Positions 50,868 to 60,856 of a DNA stretch of 64,000 bases are shown in pieces. The stretch covers positions 15,507-79,506 of the forward strand of contig NZ_JALRNF010000030.1 in NCBI RefSeq assembly GCF_030272895.1, given 5' to 3'. Numbering within the stretch: position 1 is the stretch's first letter; each line of letters opens with the position of its first letter. The notes below the pieces were generated by a model. It did no database searches. It was not told where the DNA came from and saw only the letters and a list, made by a program, of their open reading frames with translations. The DNA is from Pseudomonas sp. BGr12. Its GTDB lineage: Bacteria > Pseudomonadota > Gammaproteobacteria > Pseudomonadales > Pseudomonadaceae. Made by a program: the position numbers and the translations under genes.

Positions 50868-51518
50868 ATGATCCCACTGGATCGCATCCTGATCAGTAGC
50901 CTGCTGCTGTGCTCAGCAGGTGCCGTTCATGCCGCAGATGGCCAGAAAGTCTTCAGCCAGGGCGGGCAGAACCCCGCCGCCATGGCGTGCCTGGGGTGCC
51001 ATGGCGCCGACGGCAAGGGCATGGCCGCCGCCGGTTTTCCGCGCCTGGCCGGGTTGCCCGCAGCCTACCTGAGCAAGCAACTGCACGATTTTCGTGACGG
51101 CAGTCGCAAGAACCCGATCATGGAACCTTTGGCCAAGGCCCTCAGCGATGAGGAAATCCAGGCGGTCACCGCCACCCTGGCGGCCATGCCCGCCGAGCCT
51201 GTGGCCGATACCCGCCGGCAACAGATGGCCAGCGATGCCACCGAAAAACTGGCCCTGTACGGCGACTGGAGCCGCCAGCTGCCAGGCTGTGTGCAATGCC
51301 ACGGCCCGGGTGGTGTCGGGGTGGGCGAGCACTTCCCGCCGCTGGCCCATCAGCCTGCTGCCTACCTGGTGGCACAGCTCAATGCCTGGCGCGACGGTAG
51401 CCGCCAGAACGATCCGAACCAGCTGATGGTGGGCGTGGCCAAGGCCATGAGCGATGAGGAAATCAAGGCGGTGGCCAACTATTTCGCCAGCCCCGCCAGC
51501 CAGGGAGGCAAGCCATGA
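50868..51518 (+). CDS. tsdB: Diheme cytochrome c4-type protein, TsdB-like
   Basis: A 216-residue periplasmic cytochrome with signal peptide (cleavage VHA-AD near 22). Two CxxCH heme sites are CLGCH (41-45) and CVQCH (141-145), each in a c4-like half that repeats the pattern FRDGSRK/WRDGSRQ. ATG 50868 follows TGGAG. Its stop overlaps the start of the tsdA gene (ATGA). In P. stutzeri TsdB is the electron acceptor of TsdA, so this pair fits tetrathionate-forming thiosulfate oxidation. Confidence 0.88.
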   Translation: MIPLDRILISSLLLCSAGAVHAADGQKVFSQGGQNPAAMACLGCHGADGKGMAAAGFPRLAGLPAAYLSKQLHDFRDGSRKNPIMEPLAKALSDEEIQAVTATLAAMPAEPVADTRRQQMASDATEKLALYGDWSRQLPGCVQCHGPGGVGVGEHFPPLAHQPAAYLVAQLNAWRDGSRQNDPNQLMVGVAKAMSDEEIKAVANYFASPASQGGKP

Positions 51519-52429
51519 AACTGATGATTTTCGGTGTCTTGTCCCTGGCCCTGGGCAATGCCCAGGCCGCCCCCATTGCCATGGACGACCAGTCGCAACT
51601 GCAGGTGCCGGCCGCCGGCAGCGCGCCGGCTTTCGTTCCGCCGGCGGAAAGCGAACTGCCGGACAATGCCTTCGGAAAGATGGTTCGCCAGGGCCACGCG
51701 CTGTTCGTCGACACCCGTCGGCTGATGCCGGACAAGGTCGGCAACGGCCTGAACTGCAGCAACTGCCACCTGGACCAGGGCCGCCTGGGCAATTCGGCGC
51801 CGCTTTGGGGCGCGTACCCCATGTACCCGGCCTATCGCAAGAAAAACGACAAGGTCAACACCTTTGCCGAGCGTATCCAGGGCTGCTTCCAGTTCAGCAT
51901 GAACGGCACGCCACCGGCCGCCGACAGCCCGCAGATGACCGCGCTGTCGGTCTATGCCTACTGGCTGGCGAGCAAGGCGCCCATTGGCGTGGAAACGCCG
52001 GGGCGGGGCTATCCCGAGGTGCCGCAGCCCGCGCAAGGCTATGACTTCAAGCGCGGCGAGCAGGTCTACCAGCAGCAGTGCGCGATCTGCCATGGCGCCG
52101 AAGGCCAGGGCCAGAAAGTGGCCCAGGACTATGTGATGCCGCCGCTCTGGGGCAAGGACTCGTACAACTGGGGGGCCGGCATGCACCGGATCAACACCGC
52201 CGCTTCCTTCATCAAATACAACATGCCCCTGGGCAAGCCCGGCAGCCTGAGCGACCAGCAGGCCTGGGATGTCGCTGCTTTCATCAACCGCCATGAACGG
52301 CCCCAGGACCCGCGCCTGGTGGACGGTTCGGTCGAGAAAACCCGTCTCAAGTACCACGCCAACGACGGGGTCAACCTCTACGGGCAGACACTCGACGGCG
52401 TGCTGATCGGGCAGGGGACCGGCAAGTAG
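51515..52429 (+). CDS. tsdA: Thiosulfate dehydrogenase, diheme
   Basis: A 304-residue periplasmic diheme cytochrome with signal peptide. Heme sites are CSNCH (81-85) and CAICH (189-193). Cys124 in ERIQGCFQFSMNG occupies the place of the unusual axial Cys ligand of heme 1 in TsdA (39 residues after the heme His), the key residue that separates TsdA from other diheme cytochromes. It should couple two thiosulfates to tetrathionate, or the reverse, passing electrons to TsdB. It is translationally coupled to tsdB. Confidence 0.88.
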   Translation: MKLMIFGVLSLALGNAQAAPIAMDDQSQLQVPAAGSAPAFVPPAESELPDNAFGKMVRQGHALFVDTRRLMPDKVGNGLNCSNCHLDQGRLGNSAPLWGAYPMYPAYRKKNDKVNTFAERIQGCFQFSMNGTPPAADSPQMTALSVYAYWLASKAPIGVETPGRGYPEVPQPAQGYDFKRGEQVYQQQCAICHGAEGQGQKVAQDYVMPPLWGKDSYNWGAGMHRINTAASFIKYNMPLGKPGSLSDQQAWDVAAFINRHERPQDPRLVDGSVEKTRLKYHANDGVNLYGQTLDGVLIGQGTGK

Positions 52430-52435
52430 CGCAGG

Positions 52436-53092
52436 CTACACGGACATCCGTTCGATCAGCGCCCACAGGCGCGCATCCTCGAAATCCGCCACCACCAGCT
52501 GCGCCCCGGCCTCGAGCAGGGCTTCGGGCGCCTGGCTGGTGGACAGACCGACGGTGAAGACTCCGGCGCGGCTGGCGGCGGTTACCCCCGGTACCGAATC
52601 CTCGAAGGCCAGGGCATGGGGCGCCGGGGCCTGCAGGCGCTCAAGCGCGGTGAGGTAGGGCAGCGGATCGGGCTTGGCCCGGGGCAGTTCCTCGGCCACC
52701 AGCACGTGCCCGAAGCGTCCCTCCAGGCCCATGGCCGCCAGCATATGCACGGCATTGGCCCGTGGGGCATTGGTGACCACGGCCATGCCGATGCCGCGTT
52801 GCTCGGCATGGGCGAGCAGGCGCAGCAGTCCGGCGGTGGGTTCGAGGCTGGGCGACAGGGCGCGAAAGCGCGCTTCCTTGCGATCGGCGAACAGCAGGTG
52901 CTCGGCCAGCGGGCGGTCGGGGAACAGGTAGCGGCACAGTTCGGCGTTGGCCCGGCCGCTGATGTGGGCGTCGAACTGCGCTTCGGTCAGTTCCCGGCCG
53001 TCTTCGCGCAGCAGCTGTTGCATGGCCAGCAGGTGGAGCCTGTCGGTATCGGTCAGGGTTCCGTCGAGGTCGAACAGCAGGGCTTCAAGCAT
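52436..53092 (-). CDS. HAD-superfamily phosphatase (beta-phosphoglucomutase/Gph-like)
   Basis: A 218-residue HAD enzyme. The nucleophile motif is LLFDLDGTLTDTD (residues 5-17), the motif II Thr/Ser region is VVTNAPRAN, the motif III Lys is in RAKPDPLPY, and motif IV is AFEDSVPGV. A helical cap lies between 18 and 85. It should dephosphorylate a small phosphorylated metabolite. ATG 53092 gives MLEALLFDLDG; ATG 53101 is an alternative. It converges with tsdA and is divergent from lexA. Confidence 0.9.
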   Translation of the reverse strand: MLEALLFDLDGTLTDTDRLHLLAMQQLLREDGRELTEAQFDAHISGRANAELCRYLFPDRPLAEHLLFADRKEARFRALSPSLEPTAGLLRLLAHAEQRGIGMAVVTNAPRANAVHMLAAMGLEGRFGHVLVAEELPRAKPDPLPYLTALERLQAPAPHALAFEDSVPGVTAASRAGVFTVGLSTSQAPEALLEAGAQLVVADFEDARLWALIERMSV

Positions 53093-53160
53093 TGCGGGCA
53101 TCCAGGCAAGGGCCGCTGATCATAACCCGATCGAGGGGGCTGGTCAGTGCGCACGGAAAA

Positions 53161-53177
53161 GAGTACAAATGTACTCC
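53161..53177. promoter_or_regulatory. LexA2-type operator overlapping the lexA start
   Basis: GAGTACAAATGTACTCC contains the dyad AGTAC-N4-GTACT and overlaps the chosen start codon (ATG 53169). The published P. putida LexA2 motif, as I recall it, is AGTAC-N4-GTGCT. Its only other close match noticed in the window is at 22499-22516. Confidence 0.75.
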
Positions 53178-53789
53178 ATGAACAGATTATCGCCCAAACG
53201 CAACGCCATCCTCGCCTTCATCCGCGAGCGCATCGCCGACCATGGCCAGCCGCCGAGCCTGGCCGACATCGCCACGGCCTTCGGTTTCGCTTCGCGCAGC
53301 GTGGCGCGCAAGCATATCCAGGCCCTGTGCGAGGCCGGCTTCATCGAGGTCACGCCCAACCAGGCGCGGGGCATTCGCCTGGCCGGGGCGCTGCGCCGGC
53401 CCGAGGTGCTGGAGATCCCGGTGCTGGGCCAGGTGGCGGCCGGCCGGCCGATCGGCCCGGACGTCGATATCCATGAGCAACTGATGCTCGATGCCCACTT
53501 GTTCAGCCGCTCGCCCGACTACCTGCTCAAGGTGCGCGGCGACTCGATGATCGACGACGGCATTCTCGACGGTGACCTGGTCGGCATTCGCCAGCAGGCC
53601 GAGGCCCGTGACGGGCAGATCATCGTCGCCCGCCTCGACGGCGAGGTGACCATCAAGCGTTTCGAACGACTCGGCTCCGGGCAGTACCGGCTGCTGCCAC
53701 GCAACCCGGCCTATGCGCCGATCGAGGTCGGCCCCGGCCAGGACTTCGTCATCGAAGGCGTGTTCTGCGGCCTGGTGAGGCGCGGCTGA
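53169..53789 (+). CDS. lexA: LexA repressor, second type, head of the mutagenesis cassette
   Basis: A 206-residue LexA. The N-terminal winged helix (LADIATAFGFASRSVARKHI) is followed by the self-cleavage site Ala91-Gly92 in GQVAAGRPI and the Ser126/Lys163 dyad (GDSMID; EVTIKRF). RecA-stimulated autocleavage derepresses its regulon. ATG 53169 has GGAAAAGAG upstream; ATG 53178 lacks such a site. The operator covers the start codon, so self-repression may also block translation start. It is the first gene of lexA-imuA-imuB-dnaE2. Confidence 0.94.
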   Translation: MYSMNRLSPKRNAILAFIRERIADHGQPPSLADIATAFGFASRSVARKHIQALCEAGFIEVTPNQARGIRLAGALRRPEVLEIPVLGQVAAGRPIGPDVDIHEQLMLDAHLFSRSPDYLLKVRGDSMIDDGILDGDLVGIRQQAEARDGQIIVARLDGEVTIKRFERLGSGQYRLLPRNPAYAPIEVGPGQDFVIEGVFCGLVRRG

Positions 53790-54406
53790 TGGGCGCGGTG
53801 CTCAGCCTCGACGGCCTGCTGGACCAGCAGCGGGTCTGGAAGGGTCGCCCCCAGGCTCGGCCCCAGGGCCTGCAGCCCACCGGCCATGCGGCGCTGGATG
53901 CGGCGCTGCCGGGCGGGGGCTGGCCAGCCGGCGCCCTCACCGAGCTGTTGCTGGCCGCCGAAGGCTGTGGCGAGTTGCAGTTGCTCTGGCCGAGCCTGGC
54001 GCGGCTGACCGCCAGCGGCGAGCGGGTGGTGCTGGTTGCGCCACCGTTCATTCCCTACGCACCGGCCTGGCAGGCCGCCGGCGTCGACCTGCGCCAGCTG
54101 AGCCTGGTGCAGGCGGCGCCGGCCGAGGTGCTCTGGGCTGCCGAACAGTGCCTGCGCTCGGGCAGTTGCGGCGCGGTGCTGTGCTGGCCGCACAAGGCCG
54201 ACGACCGTGCCTTGCGCCGCTTGCAGGTGGCCGCCGAAAGCGGCCAGACCCTGGCCTTCGCCTGTCGCCCGCAGCAGGCGGCGCTGAACCCTTCGCCAGC
54301 GGCGCTGCGCATTGCCGTGGATGCGCGCCCGGCCCAGTGGCGGGTGCTCAAGTGCCGTGGCGGGCTTGCCCCGGCCGCGCCCATTGCCTGCCCCGGGCGA
54401 GGCTGA
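53789..54406 (+). CDS. imuA: Mutagenesis cassette protein ImuA (SulA/RecA-like)
   Basis: A 205-residue protein with the ImuA pattern: LSLDGLLDQQRVWKGR N-terminal stretch, the P-loop-like LPGGGWPAGALTELL (about residues 40-54), and a RecA-fold core with LRRLQVAAESGQTLAF. Its start codon overlaps the lexA stop (TGATG). ImuA helps ImuB and DnaE2 in damage-induced translesion synthesis. No intact Walker A Lys is seen, as in the family. Confidence 0.9.
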   Translation: MGAVLSLDGLLDQQRVWKGRPQARPQGLQPTGHAALDAALPGGGWPAGALTELLLAAEGCGELQLLWPSLARLTASGERVVLVAPPFIPYAPAWQAAGVDLRQLSLVQAAPAEVLWAAEQCLRSGSCGAVLCWPHKADDRALRRLQVAAESGQTLAFACRPQQAALNPSPAALRIAVDARPAQWRVLKCRGGLAPAAPIACPGRG

Positions 54407-54412
54407 TGGGCC

Positions 54413-55825
54413 ATGCTCTGGGCTTGTATCCTGCTGCCGCAGCTGGCGCTCGACGCCGTGCTGCGTGGCCGCGACGACCCCGACGAACCGCTGGTGCTGC
54501 TCAGCGGCCCGGCCCAGCGCCGGGTGCTGCAGGCGGTCAACCCGGCCGCGGCCGCCCTCGGCCTGCGCGCCGGCCAGCCGTTGACCACGGCCCAGGCGCT
54601 GGCCGGGCACTTCACCTGCGTCGAACATGACCCGGCGGCCATCGAGCCGTTGCAGCAACTGCTCGCCGCCTGGGCCTATCGCTTCAGTTCCCAGGTCAGC
54701 CTGCATTACCCGCGGGTGCTGCTCCTGGAGGTCGAGTCCAGCCTGGGCCTGTTCGGGCCGTGGCCTGCGTTCGAGGCGCGTTTGCGCGCGGAGCTGCGGG
54801 CCCTGGGCTTTCGCCACCGTATCGTCCTGGCCAGCAACCCGGTGGCGGCGCGCATGCTCGCCAACTGTCACGATGGCCTGGCGCTCGATGACCCCGAGCA
54901 GACCCGCGTCGCCCTCGAACAACTGCCCATCGAGCGGGTCGGTCTGCCGGCAGAGGCGGCCAGCGCCTTTGCGCGCATGGGCCTGCGCCGGCTCGGCCAG
55001 GTCATGGCGCTGCCACGCGAGGCCCTGGCCCGGCGCTTTGCCGCCGCCGTGCAGCTGCACCTGGATCGCCTGCTGGGCGTGCGGCCCATGGCGTTGGCCT
55101 TCTACCTGCCGCCCGATCGATTCGATGCTCGCCTGGAGCTGAACTTCGATGTCGAATCGCACCAGGCCCTGCTGTTTCCGCTGCGCCGGCTGATCAACGA
55201 CCTGGCCGCCTTCCTGGCCGGCCGCGACTGTGGCGTGCAACGCTTTACCCTGCACCTGGAGCACGCCGAGGGGCCGGACACCTGCGTGGCGGTCGGCCTG
55301 TTGGCGGCCGAGCGCGACCCGCTGATGCTCTTCGAACTGGCCCGCGGCCGCCTCGAGCAATTGCAACTGGGCGCACCGGTGCGCAACCTGCGCCTGTTGG
55401 CCGACGACCTGCCGGCCTTCGTGCCGCAGCACAGCGAACTGTTCGACCCGCGCCCGCAGCAGAACCAGCCCTGGGAGCAACTGCGCGAGCGCTTGCGTGC
55501 GCGCCTGGGCGATGGCGCGGTGCGCAGCCTTGCGGCCGAGGCCGACCACCGCCCCGAATGCGCCTGGCGCCTGGACAGCGCGTCGAAGCCCGTGCCGACC
55601 CTGGCGGCGCCGCGTCCGGGTTGGTTGCTGGCCGAACCCCAGGCCTTGCCCGGGGTGGGGGTGACGCTGCTGACCGGCGCCGAGCGGATCGAATCCGGCT
55701 GGTGGGACGGCGGCGATGTGCGCCGCGATTACTACCGGGTGCAAACCCCGGCCGGGCTGTATGCCTGGGCCTACCGCAACCTCGGTGAGGACGGCCCCTT
55801 GTGGCTGCAGGGCTGGTTCGCATGA
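54413..55825 (+). CDS. imuB: Y-family polymerase-like protein ImuB
   Basis: A 470-residue DinB/UmuC-like protein. It has the polymerase fold ([40 protein letters not shown] hairpin domain, little-finger region 245-350), but the Asp/Glu catalytic pair of true Y-family polymerases is not evident, as reported for ImuB. It bridges DnaE2 to the sliding clamp in the known system. The start ATG 54413 lies 6 bp after imuA; its stop overlaps dnaE2. Confidence 0.9.
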   Translation: MLWACILLPQLALDAVLRGRDDPDEPLVLLSGPAQRRVLQAVNPAAAALGLRAGQPLTTAQALAGHFTCVEHDPAAIEPLQQLLAAWAYRFSSQVSLHYPRVLLLEVESSLGLFGPWPAFEARLRAELRALGFRHRIVLASNPVAARMLANCHDGLALDDPEQTRVALEQLPIERVGLPAEAASAFARMGLRRLGQVMALPREALARRFAAAVQLHLDRLLGVRPMALAFYLPPDRFDARLELNFDVESHQALLFPLRRLINDLAAFLAGRDCGVQRFTLHLEHAEGPDTCVAVGLLAAERDPLMLFELARGRLEQLQLGAPVRNLRLLADDLPAFVPQHSELFDPRPQQNQPWEQLRERLRARLGDGAVRSLAAEADHRPECAWRLDSASKPVPTLAAPRPGWLLAEPQALPGVGVTLLTGAERIESGWWDGGDVRRDYYRVQTPAGLYAWAYRNLGEDGPLWLQGWFA

Positions 55826-58800
55826 GCACGCCCCAGGGTTATGCCGAGCTGCACTGCCTGTCGAATTTCAGCTTCCAGCGTGGCGCCTCCAGCGCCCGGG
55901 AGCTGTTCGAGCGGGCGCGCCAGCAGGGCTACCGGGCCCTGGCGATCACCGACGAGTGCACCCTGGCCGGCATCGTCCGCGCCTGGCAGGCGGCCAGGGC
56001 CGTGGAGCTGGCGCTGATCGTCGGCAGTGAAGTGCGCCTGCATGACGGCCCCAAGCTGGTGCTGTTGGCCCAGGACCTGGCCGGCTACCAGCACCTGTGC
56101 CGGCTCATCACCCTGGGCCGGCGACGGGCGGAGAAGGGCGCCTACCGGTTGTTGCGCGAGGACTTCGACACCGCGCTGGACGGCCTGCTGGCCCTGTGGC
56201 TGCCCGAGGGTGACGAGCATGACCTGACCACAGGCGAATGGCTGCGCGAGCGCTTCGCCGACCGCCTGTGGCTGGCGGTGGAGCTGCACCGCGGCGCCGA
56301 CGACGGGCTGCGCCTGCACCAGCAACTGGCCCTGGCCGCCGGGCTGGGTATTCCGGCGGTGGCTGCCGGTGACGTGCACATGCATGCCCGGGGCCGCCGC
56401 GCCCTGCAGGACAGCATGACCGCCATCCGCCATCACTGCACCGTGGCCGAGGCCGGGCAGCGCCTGTTCGCCAATGGCGAACGCCACCTGCGCCCCCTGG
56501 TGCAGCTGACCGAGTTGTACCCGCCGGCCTTGCTCGACGAAACCCTGCGCATCGCCGCACGCTGCCGTTTCGACCTGAGCCAGTTGCGCTACCAGTACCC
56601 CCGCGAACTGGTGCCCGCCGGCCAGACCGCCACGGCCTGGCTGCGCCACCTGTGCGAGCAGGGGCAGCGCTGGCGCTGGCCCGCAGGGACCGAGCAGAAG
56701 GCGCGCGATGCCCTGGAACATGAGCTGGAGCTGATCGCCGAGCTGAACTACGAGAGCTACTTCCTCACCGTCCACGACATCGTCAACTTTGCCCGGGGCC
56801 AGGGCATCCTCTGCCAGGGGCGCGGTTCGGCGGCCAACTCGGTGGTGTGCTACGTGCTGGGCATCACCGAGCTGGACCCGATGCGCAGCCACCTGTTGTT
56901 CGAGCGTTTCTTGTCCCGCGAGCGGGATGAACCGCCGGACATCGACGTCGACTTCGAGCACGAGCGCCGCGAAGAAGTCCTGCAGTATGTGTTCAGCCGC
57001 TACGGCCGCCACCGCGCGGCCCTGACCGCCGTGGCCAGCACCTACCATGCCGCTGGCGCGGTGCGCGACATCGCCCGGGTGCTGGGCCTGCCGGTGGCGC
57101 AGATCAACGCCCTGGCCGACTGTTGCGGACGCTGGAGCGATCGCCTGCCGGCGGCCGAACAACTGCGTGAAGCCGGCTTCGACCCCGACAGCCCCTTGCT
57201 GCGCCGGGTGCTGGCGCTGACCGGCGAGCTGATCGGCTTTCCCCGGCACCTGTCCCAGCACCCGGGCGGTTTCGTGATTTCCGAGCAGCCGCTGGACAGC
57301 CTGGTGCCGGTGGAGAACGCCGCCATGGACGGACGTACGGTGATCCAGTGGGACAAGGACGACCTCGACCTGGTCGGCCTGCTCAAGGTCGATATCCTCG
57401 CCCTGGGCATGCTCAGTGCCTTGCGCCGCTGCTTCGACCTCTTGTACCGCCATCGCGGTCGTGAACTGACCCTGGCAACGATCCCCGCCGACTGTGCCGC
57501 CACCTACGAAATGATCGGCCGCGCCGACACCGTCGGGGTGTTCCAGATCGAGTCGCGGGCGCAGATGGCCATGCTGCCGCGGCTCAAGCCGAAGAACTTC
57601 TACGACCTGGTGATCGAGGTGGCCATCGTCCGCCCCGGGCCGATCCAGGGCGACATGGTCCATCCCTACCTGCGTCGGCGGCAGAACCTGGAGCCGGTGA
57701 GCTACCCGTCACCGGCGCTGAAACAGGTGTTCGAGCGCACCCTGGGTGTACCGCTGTTCCAGGAGCAGGTGATGGAGCTGGCCATGGTCGCCGGCGGTTA
57801 TTCGGCCGGCGAAGCCGACCAGCTGCGTCGGGCCATGGCCGCCTGGAAGCGTCACGGCGGCCTGGAGCCGCACCGCGAACGGCTGATTCGCGGCATGCTC
57901 GACAACGGCTACAGCGCCGAATTCGCCGAGCGCATCTTCGAGCAGATCAAGGGCTTTGGCAGCTATGGTTTTCCCGAGTCCCATGCCGCCAGCTTCGCCT
58001 TGCTGACCTACGCCAGTTGCTGGCTCAAGTGCCATGAGCCGGCGATCTTCGCCTGCGCGCTGATCAACAGCTGGCCCATGGGCTTCTACAGCCCCGACCA
58101 GATTCTCCAGGATGCCCGCCGCCATCGCATCGAGATTCGTCCGGTGGATGCCTGCCACAGCGACTGGGACTGCAGCCTGGAACCGGGGGCAGGGCAGGCC
58201 CTGGCCCTGCGCCTGGGCCTGCGGCAGATCCGCGGCTTTCGCGAGGCCGATGCCCGGCGCATCGAGCAGGCCCGCAGCGAACAAGCCTGGCGCGATGTCA
58301 GCGACCTGTGCCTGCGCGCGCAACTCGATGCCCGCGCCCGTGAGTTGTTGGCCGACGCCGGTGCCCTGCGCGGACTGGCCAGCGACCGTTACCGGGCGCG
58401 CTGGAGCGTGGCGGCGGTGCAGGCGCAGTTGCCGTTGTTCGCCGGTATCGATGCCCCGCAAGAGGCGCCGGTCGACTTGCCGCAACCGACGGTCGGCGAA
58501 GACCTGTTCGCCGATTACGCCAGTGTCGGCACCACCCTGGGGCCTCATCCGCTGACCCTGCTGCGCCGCCGCCTCGATGTCCTGGGCTGTCGCAGCTCCC
58601 GGGCGCTGGAGGCGGCCGAGCATGGCGACAAGGTCAGCGTGGCGGGCCTGGTGACGGGACGACAGCGCCCGGGGACGGCCAGTGGAGTGACCTTCGTGAC
58701 CCTTGAGGATGAGTTCGGCAATGTCAACGTGGTGGTCTGGCGTGACCTCGCCGAGCGACAGCGCCGGGTCCTGGTGGGGGCGAGGTTGATGCGGGTGAGC

Positions 58801-58908
58801 GGGCGGCTTGAAAGTGAGAGCGGGGTGCGTCACCTGATCGCCCAGCGCCTGGAAGACCTCAGCGAGCTATTGCAGGGGCTGGATGTGCGCAGCCGGGATT
58901 TTCACTGA
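55822..58908 (+). CDS. dnaE2: Error-prone DNA polymerase III alpha paralog
   Basis: A 1028-residue C-family polymerase. N-terminal PHP domain ([29 protein letters not shown]). The palm carries [14 protein letters not shown] (acidic residues 373-377) and [16 protein letters not shown] helix-hairpin-helix and C-terminal OB fold ([20 protein letters not shown]) follow. Lack of the long tau-binding tail separates it from replicative DnaE. ATG 55822 overlaps the imuB stop (ATGA). It carries out damage-induced mutagenic synthesis with ImuA and ImuB. Confidence 0.95.
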   Translation: MSTPQGYAELHCLSNFSFQRGASSARELFERARQQGYRALAITDECTLAGIVRAWQAARAVELALIVGSEVRLHDGPKLVLLAQDLAGYQHLCRLITLGRRRAEKGAYRLLREDFDTALDGLLALWLPEGDEHDLTTGEWLRERFADRLWLAVELHRGADDGLRLHQQLALAAGLGIPAVAAGDVHMHARGRRALQDSMTAIRHHCTVAEAGQRLFANGERHLRPLVQLTELYPPALLDETLRIAARCRFDLSQLRYQYPRELVPAGQTATAWLRHLCEQGQRWRWPAGTEQKARDALEHELELIAELNYESYFLTVHDIVNFARGQGILCQGRGSAANSVVCYVLGITELDPMRSHLLFERFLSRERDEPPDIDVDFEHERREEVLQYVFSRYGRHRAALTAVASTYHAAGAVRDIARVLGLPVAQINALADCCGRWSDRLPAAEQLREAGFDPDSPLLRRVLALTGELIGFPRHLSQHPGGFVISEQPLDSLVPVENAAMDGRTVIQWDKDDLDLVGLLKVDILALGMLSALRRCFDLLYRHRGRELTLATIPADCAATYEMIGRADTVGVFQIESRAQMAMLPRLKPKNFYDLVIEVAIVRPGPIQGDMVHPYLRRRQNLEPVSYPSPALKQVFERTLGVPLFQEQVMELAMVAGGYSAGEADQLRRAMAAWKRHGGLEPHRERLIRGMLDNGYSAEFAERIFEQIKGFGSYGFPESHAASFALLTYASCWLKCHEPAIFACALINSWPMGFYSPDQILQDARRHRIEIRPVDACHSDWDCSLEPGAGQALALRLGLRQIRGFREADARRIEQARSEQAWRDVSDLCLRAQLDARARELLADAGALRGLASDRYRARWSVAAVQAQLPLFAGIDAPQEAPVDLPQPTVGEDLFADYASVGTTLGPHPLTLLRRRLDVLGCRSSRALEAAEHGDKVSVAGLVTGRQRPGTASGVTFVTLEDEFGNVNVVVWRDLAERQRRVLVGARLMRVSGRLESESGVRHLIAQRLEDLSELLQGLDVRSRDFH

Positions 58909-58916
58909 GAGAGTCC

Positions 58917-58994
58917 ATCGCAGGCTTCGCCAGCTCCCACAAGAGCCGGTACCTGCAGCCCCCATCATTGTGGGAGCTGGCGAAGCCTGCGATG
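58917..58994. repeat. REP-type inverted pair (CTGGCGAAGCCTGCGAT type)
   Basis: CATCGCAGGCTTCGCCAGCT and its inverse AGCTGGCGAAGCCTGCGATG lie about 40 bp apart between dnaE2 and the aldo/keto reductase. Confidence 0.9.
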
Positions 58995-59003
58995 GGAGCA
59001 GAA

Positions 59004-59825
59004 TCAGACCATCGCCAACCCCTGCTTGCGCGTCGGCGCCGGGAACGCCCGGTCGATGGCGCGCAGCTCTTCGCTGCTGAGGGTCAGGCTGGCAGCCGCG
59101 GCATTGCGGCGTACATGCTCCGGATCCACCGCCTTGGGAATGGCGATGACGTCGGCCTGGCGAGTGACCCAGGCCAGGCTCACCTGGGCCGGGGTGGCGC
59201 CATGCTGCTCGGCGATCTCTGCCAAGGTCGGGTGCTTGAGCAGGCGACCGGCCTGGGCCAGCGGGCAGTAGGCCATGGTCGGCAACTGGCGTTGCCGGCT
59301 CCAGGGCAGCAAGTCGAACTCGATGCCGCGCTGGGCCGGGTTGTACAACACCTGGTTGGTGGCGCAGTCGGGGTTGTGCAGCTCACGCAGGTCGTCGACA
59401 TCGAAGTTCGACACCCCCCAACGACCGATCTTGCCCGCTTCGCGCAAGCGCTCGAAGGCTTCGACGGTTTCTTCCAGCGGGTACTGGCCACGCCAGTGCA
59501 GCAGGTACAGGTCGATGTAGTCGGTGCCCAGGCGCTTGAGGCTGCGCTCGCACGCGGCAGGCACGCCCTGGCGGCTGGCGTTGTGCGGGTAGACCTTGCT
59601 GACCACGAAGACCTGGTCGCGGCGCCCGGCAATGGCCTGGCCCACCACCTGCTCGGCGCCACCCTCGGCATACATCTCGGCGGTGTCGATCAGGCTCAGG
59701 CCCAGTTCGATGCCTTGCTGCAGGGCGGCCACCTCGCGGCTGCGCTGGCCCGGGTCTTCGCCCATGTACCAGGTGCCCTGGCCGATGGCCGGAACCGTTT
59801 TGTCGGCTAACTTCACTGTACGCAT
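59004..59825 (-). CDS. Aldo/keto reductase
   Basis: A 273-residue (alpha/beta)8 NADPH reductase. The catalytic tetrad is visible: Asp in LSLIDTAEMYAEGG, Tyr in the same motif, Lys in VVSKVYPHN and His in YLLHWRG. NADP-contacting IPKAVDPEHVRRN is near the C-terminus. It reduces aldehydes or ketones; exact substrate unknown. Its ATG 59825 overlaps the end of the upstream LysR gene by 13 bp on the same strand, so they form an operon. Confidence 0.93.
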   Translation of the reverse strand: MRTVKLADKTVPAIGQGTWYMGEDPGQRSREVAALQQGIELGLSLIDTAEMYAEGGAEQVVGQAIAGRRDQVFVVSKVYPHNASRQGVPAACERSLKRLGTDYIDLYLLHWRGQYPLEETVEAFERLREAGKIGRWGVSNFDVDDLRELHNPDCATNQVLYNPAQRGIEFDLLPWSRQRQLPTMAYCPLAQAGRLLKHPTLAEIAEQHGATPAQVSLAWVTRQADVIAIPKAVDPEHVRRNAAAASLTLSSEELRAIDRAFPAPTRKQGLAMV

Positions 59826-60718
59826 GTCACCTCCTGGGGGCGGGTATGTTCCTGCAGCACCTCGAGCAGCGCCTGGGCCGCTGCCGAGAGTTTATGGTCA
59901 GCCAGCAGGCTGACGCCAATGCGCCGTTCGATGCGCGGCTCGACCAGGGTCACGCAGCGCGCACCGAGCTCTTCCATCTGGCGGATGCACAGGGCCGGTA
60001 CCGCACTGACCCCCAGGCCGTTGGCGACCATGCGGCCGATGGTCGACAACTGGTGGCTCTCGAAGGCCACCGCCAGCTTGCCGTGTTCGACCGCCAGGTG
60101 TTGCTCCAGCAACAGGCGCACCGCCGACGGCCGTTGCAGGGCGATGAAGTCCTCGGCCAGCAGTTCGCGCCAGCTGACCTGGGCTTGCCTGGCCAGGGGC
60201 GAGTCGGCCGGCACCACGGCGACGAAGCGTTCCAGGAACAGCGGCTTGAACAGCATCGGCTCGCTGGCCTCGGGCTCGAAGCCGATGCCCAGTTCCACCC
60301 GGCGATGGCGCACCAGTTCCAGCACCTGTTCGTTGATCACGTCGTGCACCGTGACATTGACCCGCGGGTAGCGTTGGCGGAAGACCTTGAGCGTCGCCGG
60401 CAGCAGGTTGCCGGCAAAGGCCGGCATGGCGGCGATGGACACCCGCCCCAGTTGCAGGGTGAAGCGCTGGCGCAGCAGTTCCTCGGTGTTTTCCCAGTCG
60501 GCCAGCAGTTGCCGGGCCAGCGGCAGCAGCACCTCGCCTTCGGGGGTCAGGCTGACGCTGCGGGTGGTGCGGCTGAGCAGGGCGCCGCCGAGGTTGTCTT
60601 CCAGGCCCTTGATGGTCAGGCTCAGGGCCGGCTGCGACAGGTGCAGGTACTCACCGGCCTGGGCGAAGCTCTGGAATTTGGCGACGGCGACGAAGGCGCG
60701 CAGCTGTTTGACGTTCAT
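59813..60718 (-). CDS. LysR family transcriptional regulator (acetoacetate cluster)
   Basis: A 301-residue LysR protein with an intact HTH (MNVKQLRAFVAVAKFQSFAQ, LSLTIKGLEDNLGGALLSRT) and effector domain. It is divergent from the CoA-transferase genes and cotranscribed with an aldo/keto reductase, so it probably controls the CoA-transferase/AtoE operon with acetoacetate or a related acid as inducer (inference). ATG 60718 is canonical. Confidence 0.92.
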   Translation of the reverse strand: MNVKQLRAFVAVAKFQSFAQAGEYLHLSQPALSLTIKGLEDNLGGALLSRTTRSVSLTPEGEVLLPLARQLLADWENTEELLRQRFTLQLGRVSIAAMPAFAGNLLPATLKVFRQRYPRVNVTVHDVINEQVLELVRHRRVELGIGFEPEASEPMLFKPLFLERFVAVVPADSPLARQAQVSWRELLAEDFIALQRPSAVRLLLEQHLAVEHGKLAVAFESHQLSTIGRMVANGLGVSAVPALCIRQMEELGARCVTLVEPRIERRIGVSLLADHKLSAAAQALLEVLQEHTRPQEVTCVQ

Positions 60719-60856
60719 CGGCTTGGCTCTATTCTTTTGGAAAACAAATCAAATGATCATAAAAACAAAATTAACAAATAAGTCTAACGGGGTGAAGATG
60801 GCGCAAACGCTCGCCGACACCCCTGTCGGTTCAACAACTACAAAAGGCGGATCAGC

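Noticed and set aside
55771..57663. Long leftward open frame opposite dnaE2, and similar ones opposite imuB, tonB receptor and topB
   Set aside because: These are mirror frames caused by high-GC codon bias; composition is rich in His, Gln, Gly and Arg with no domains, and the forward genes are certain.
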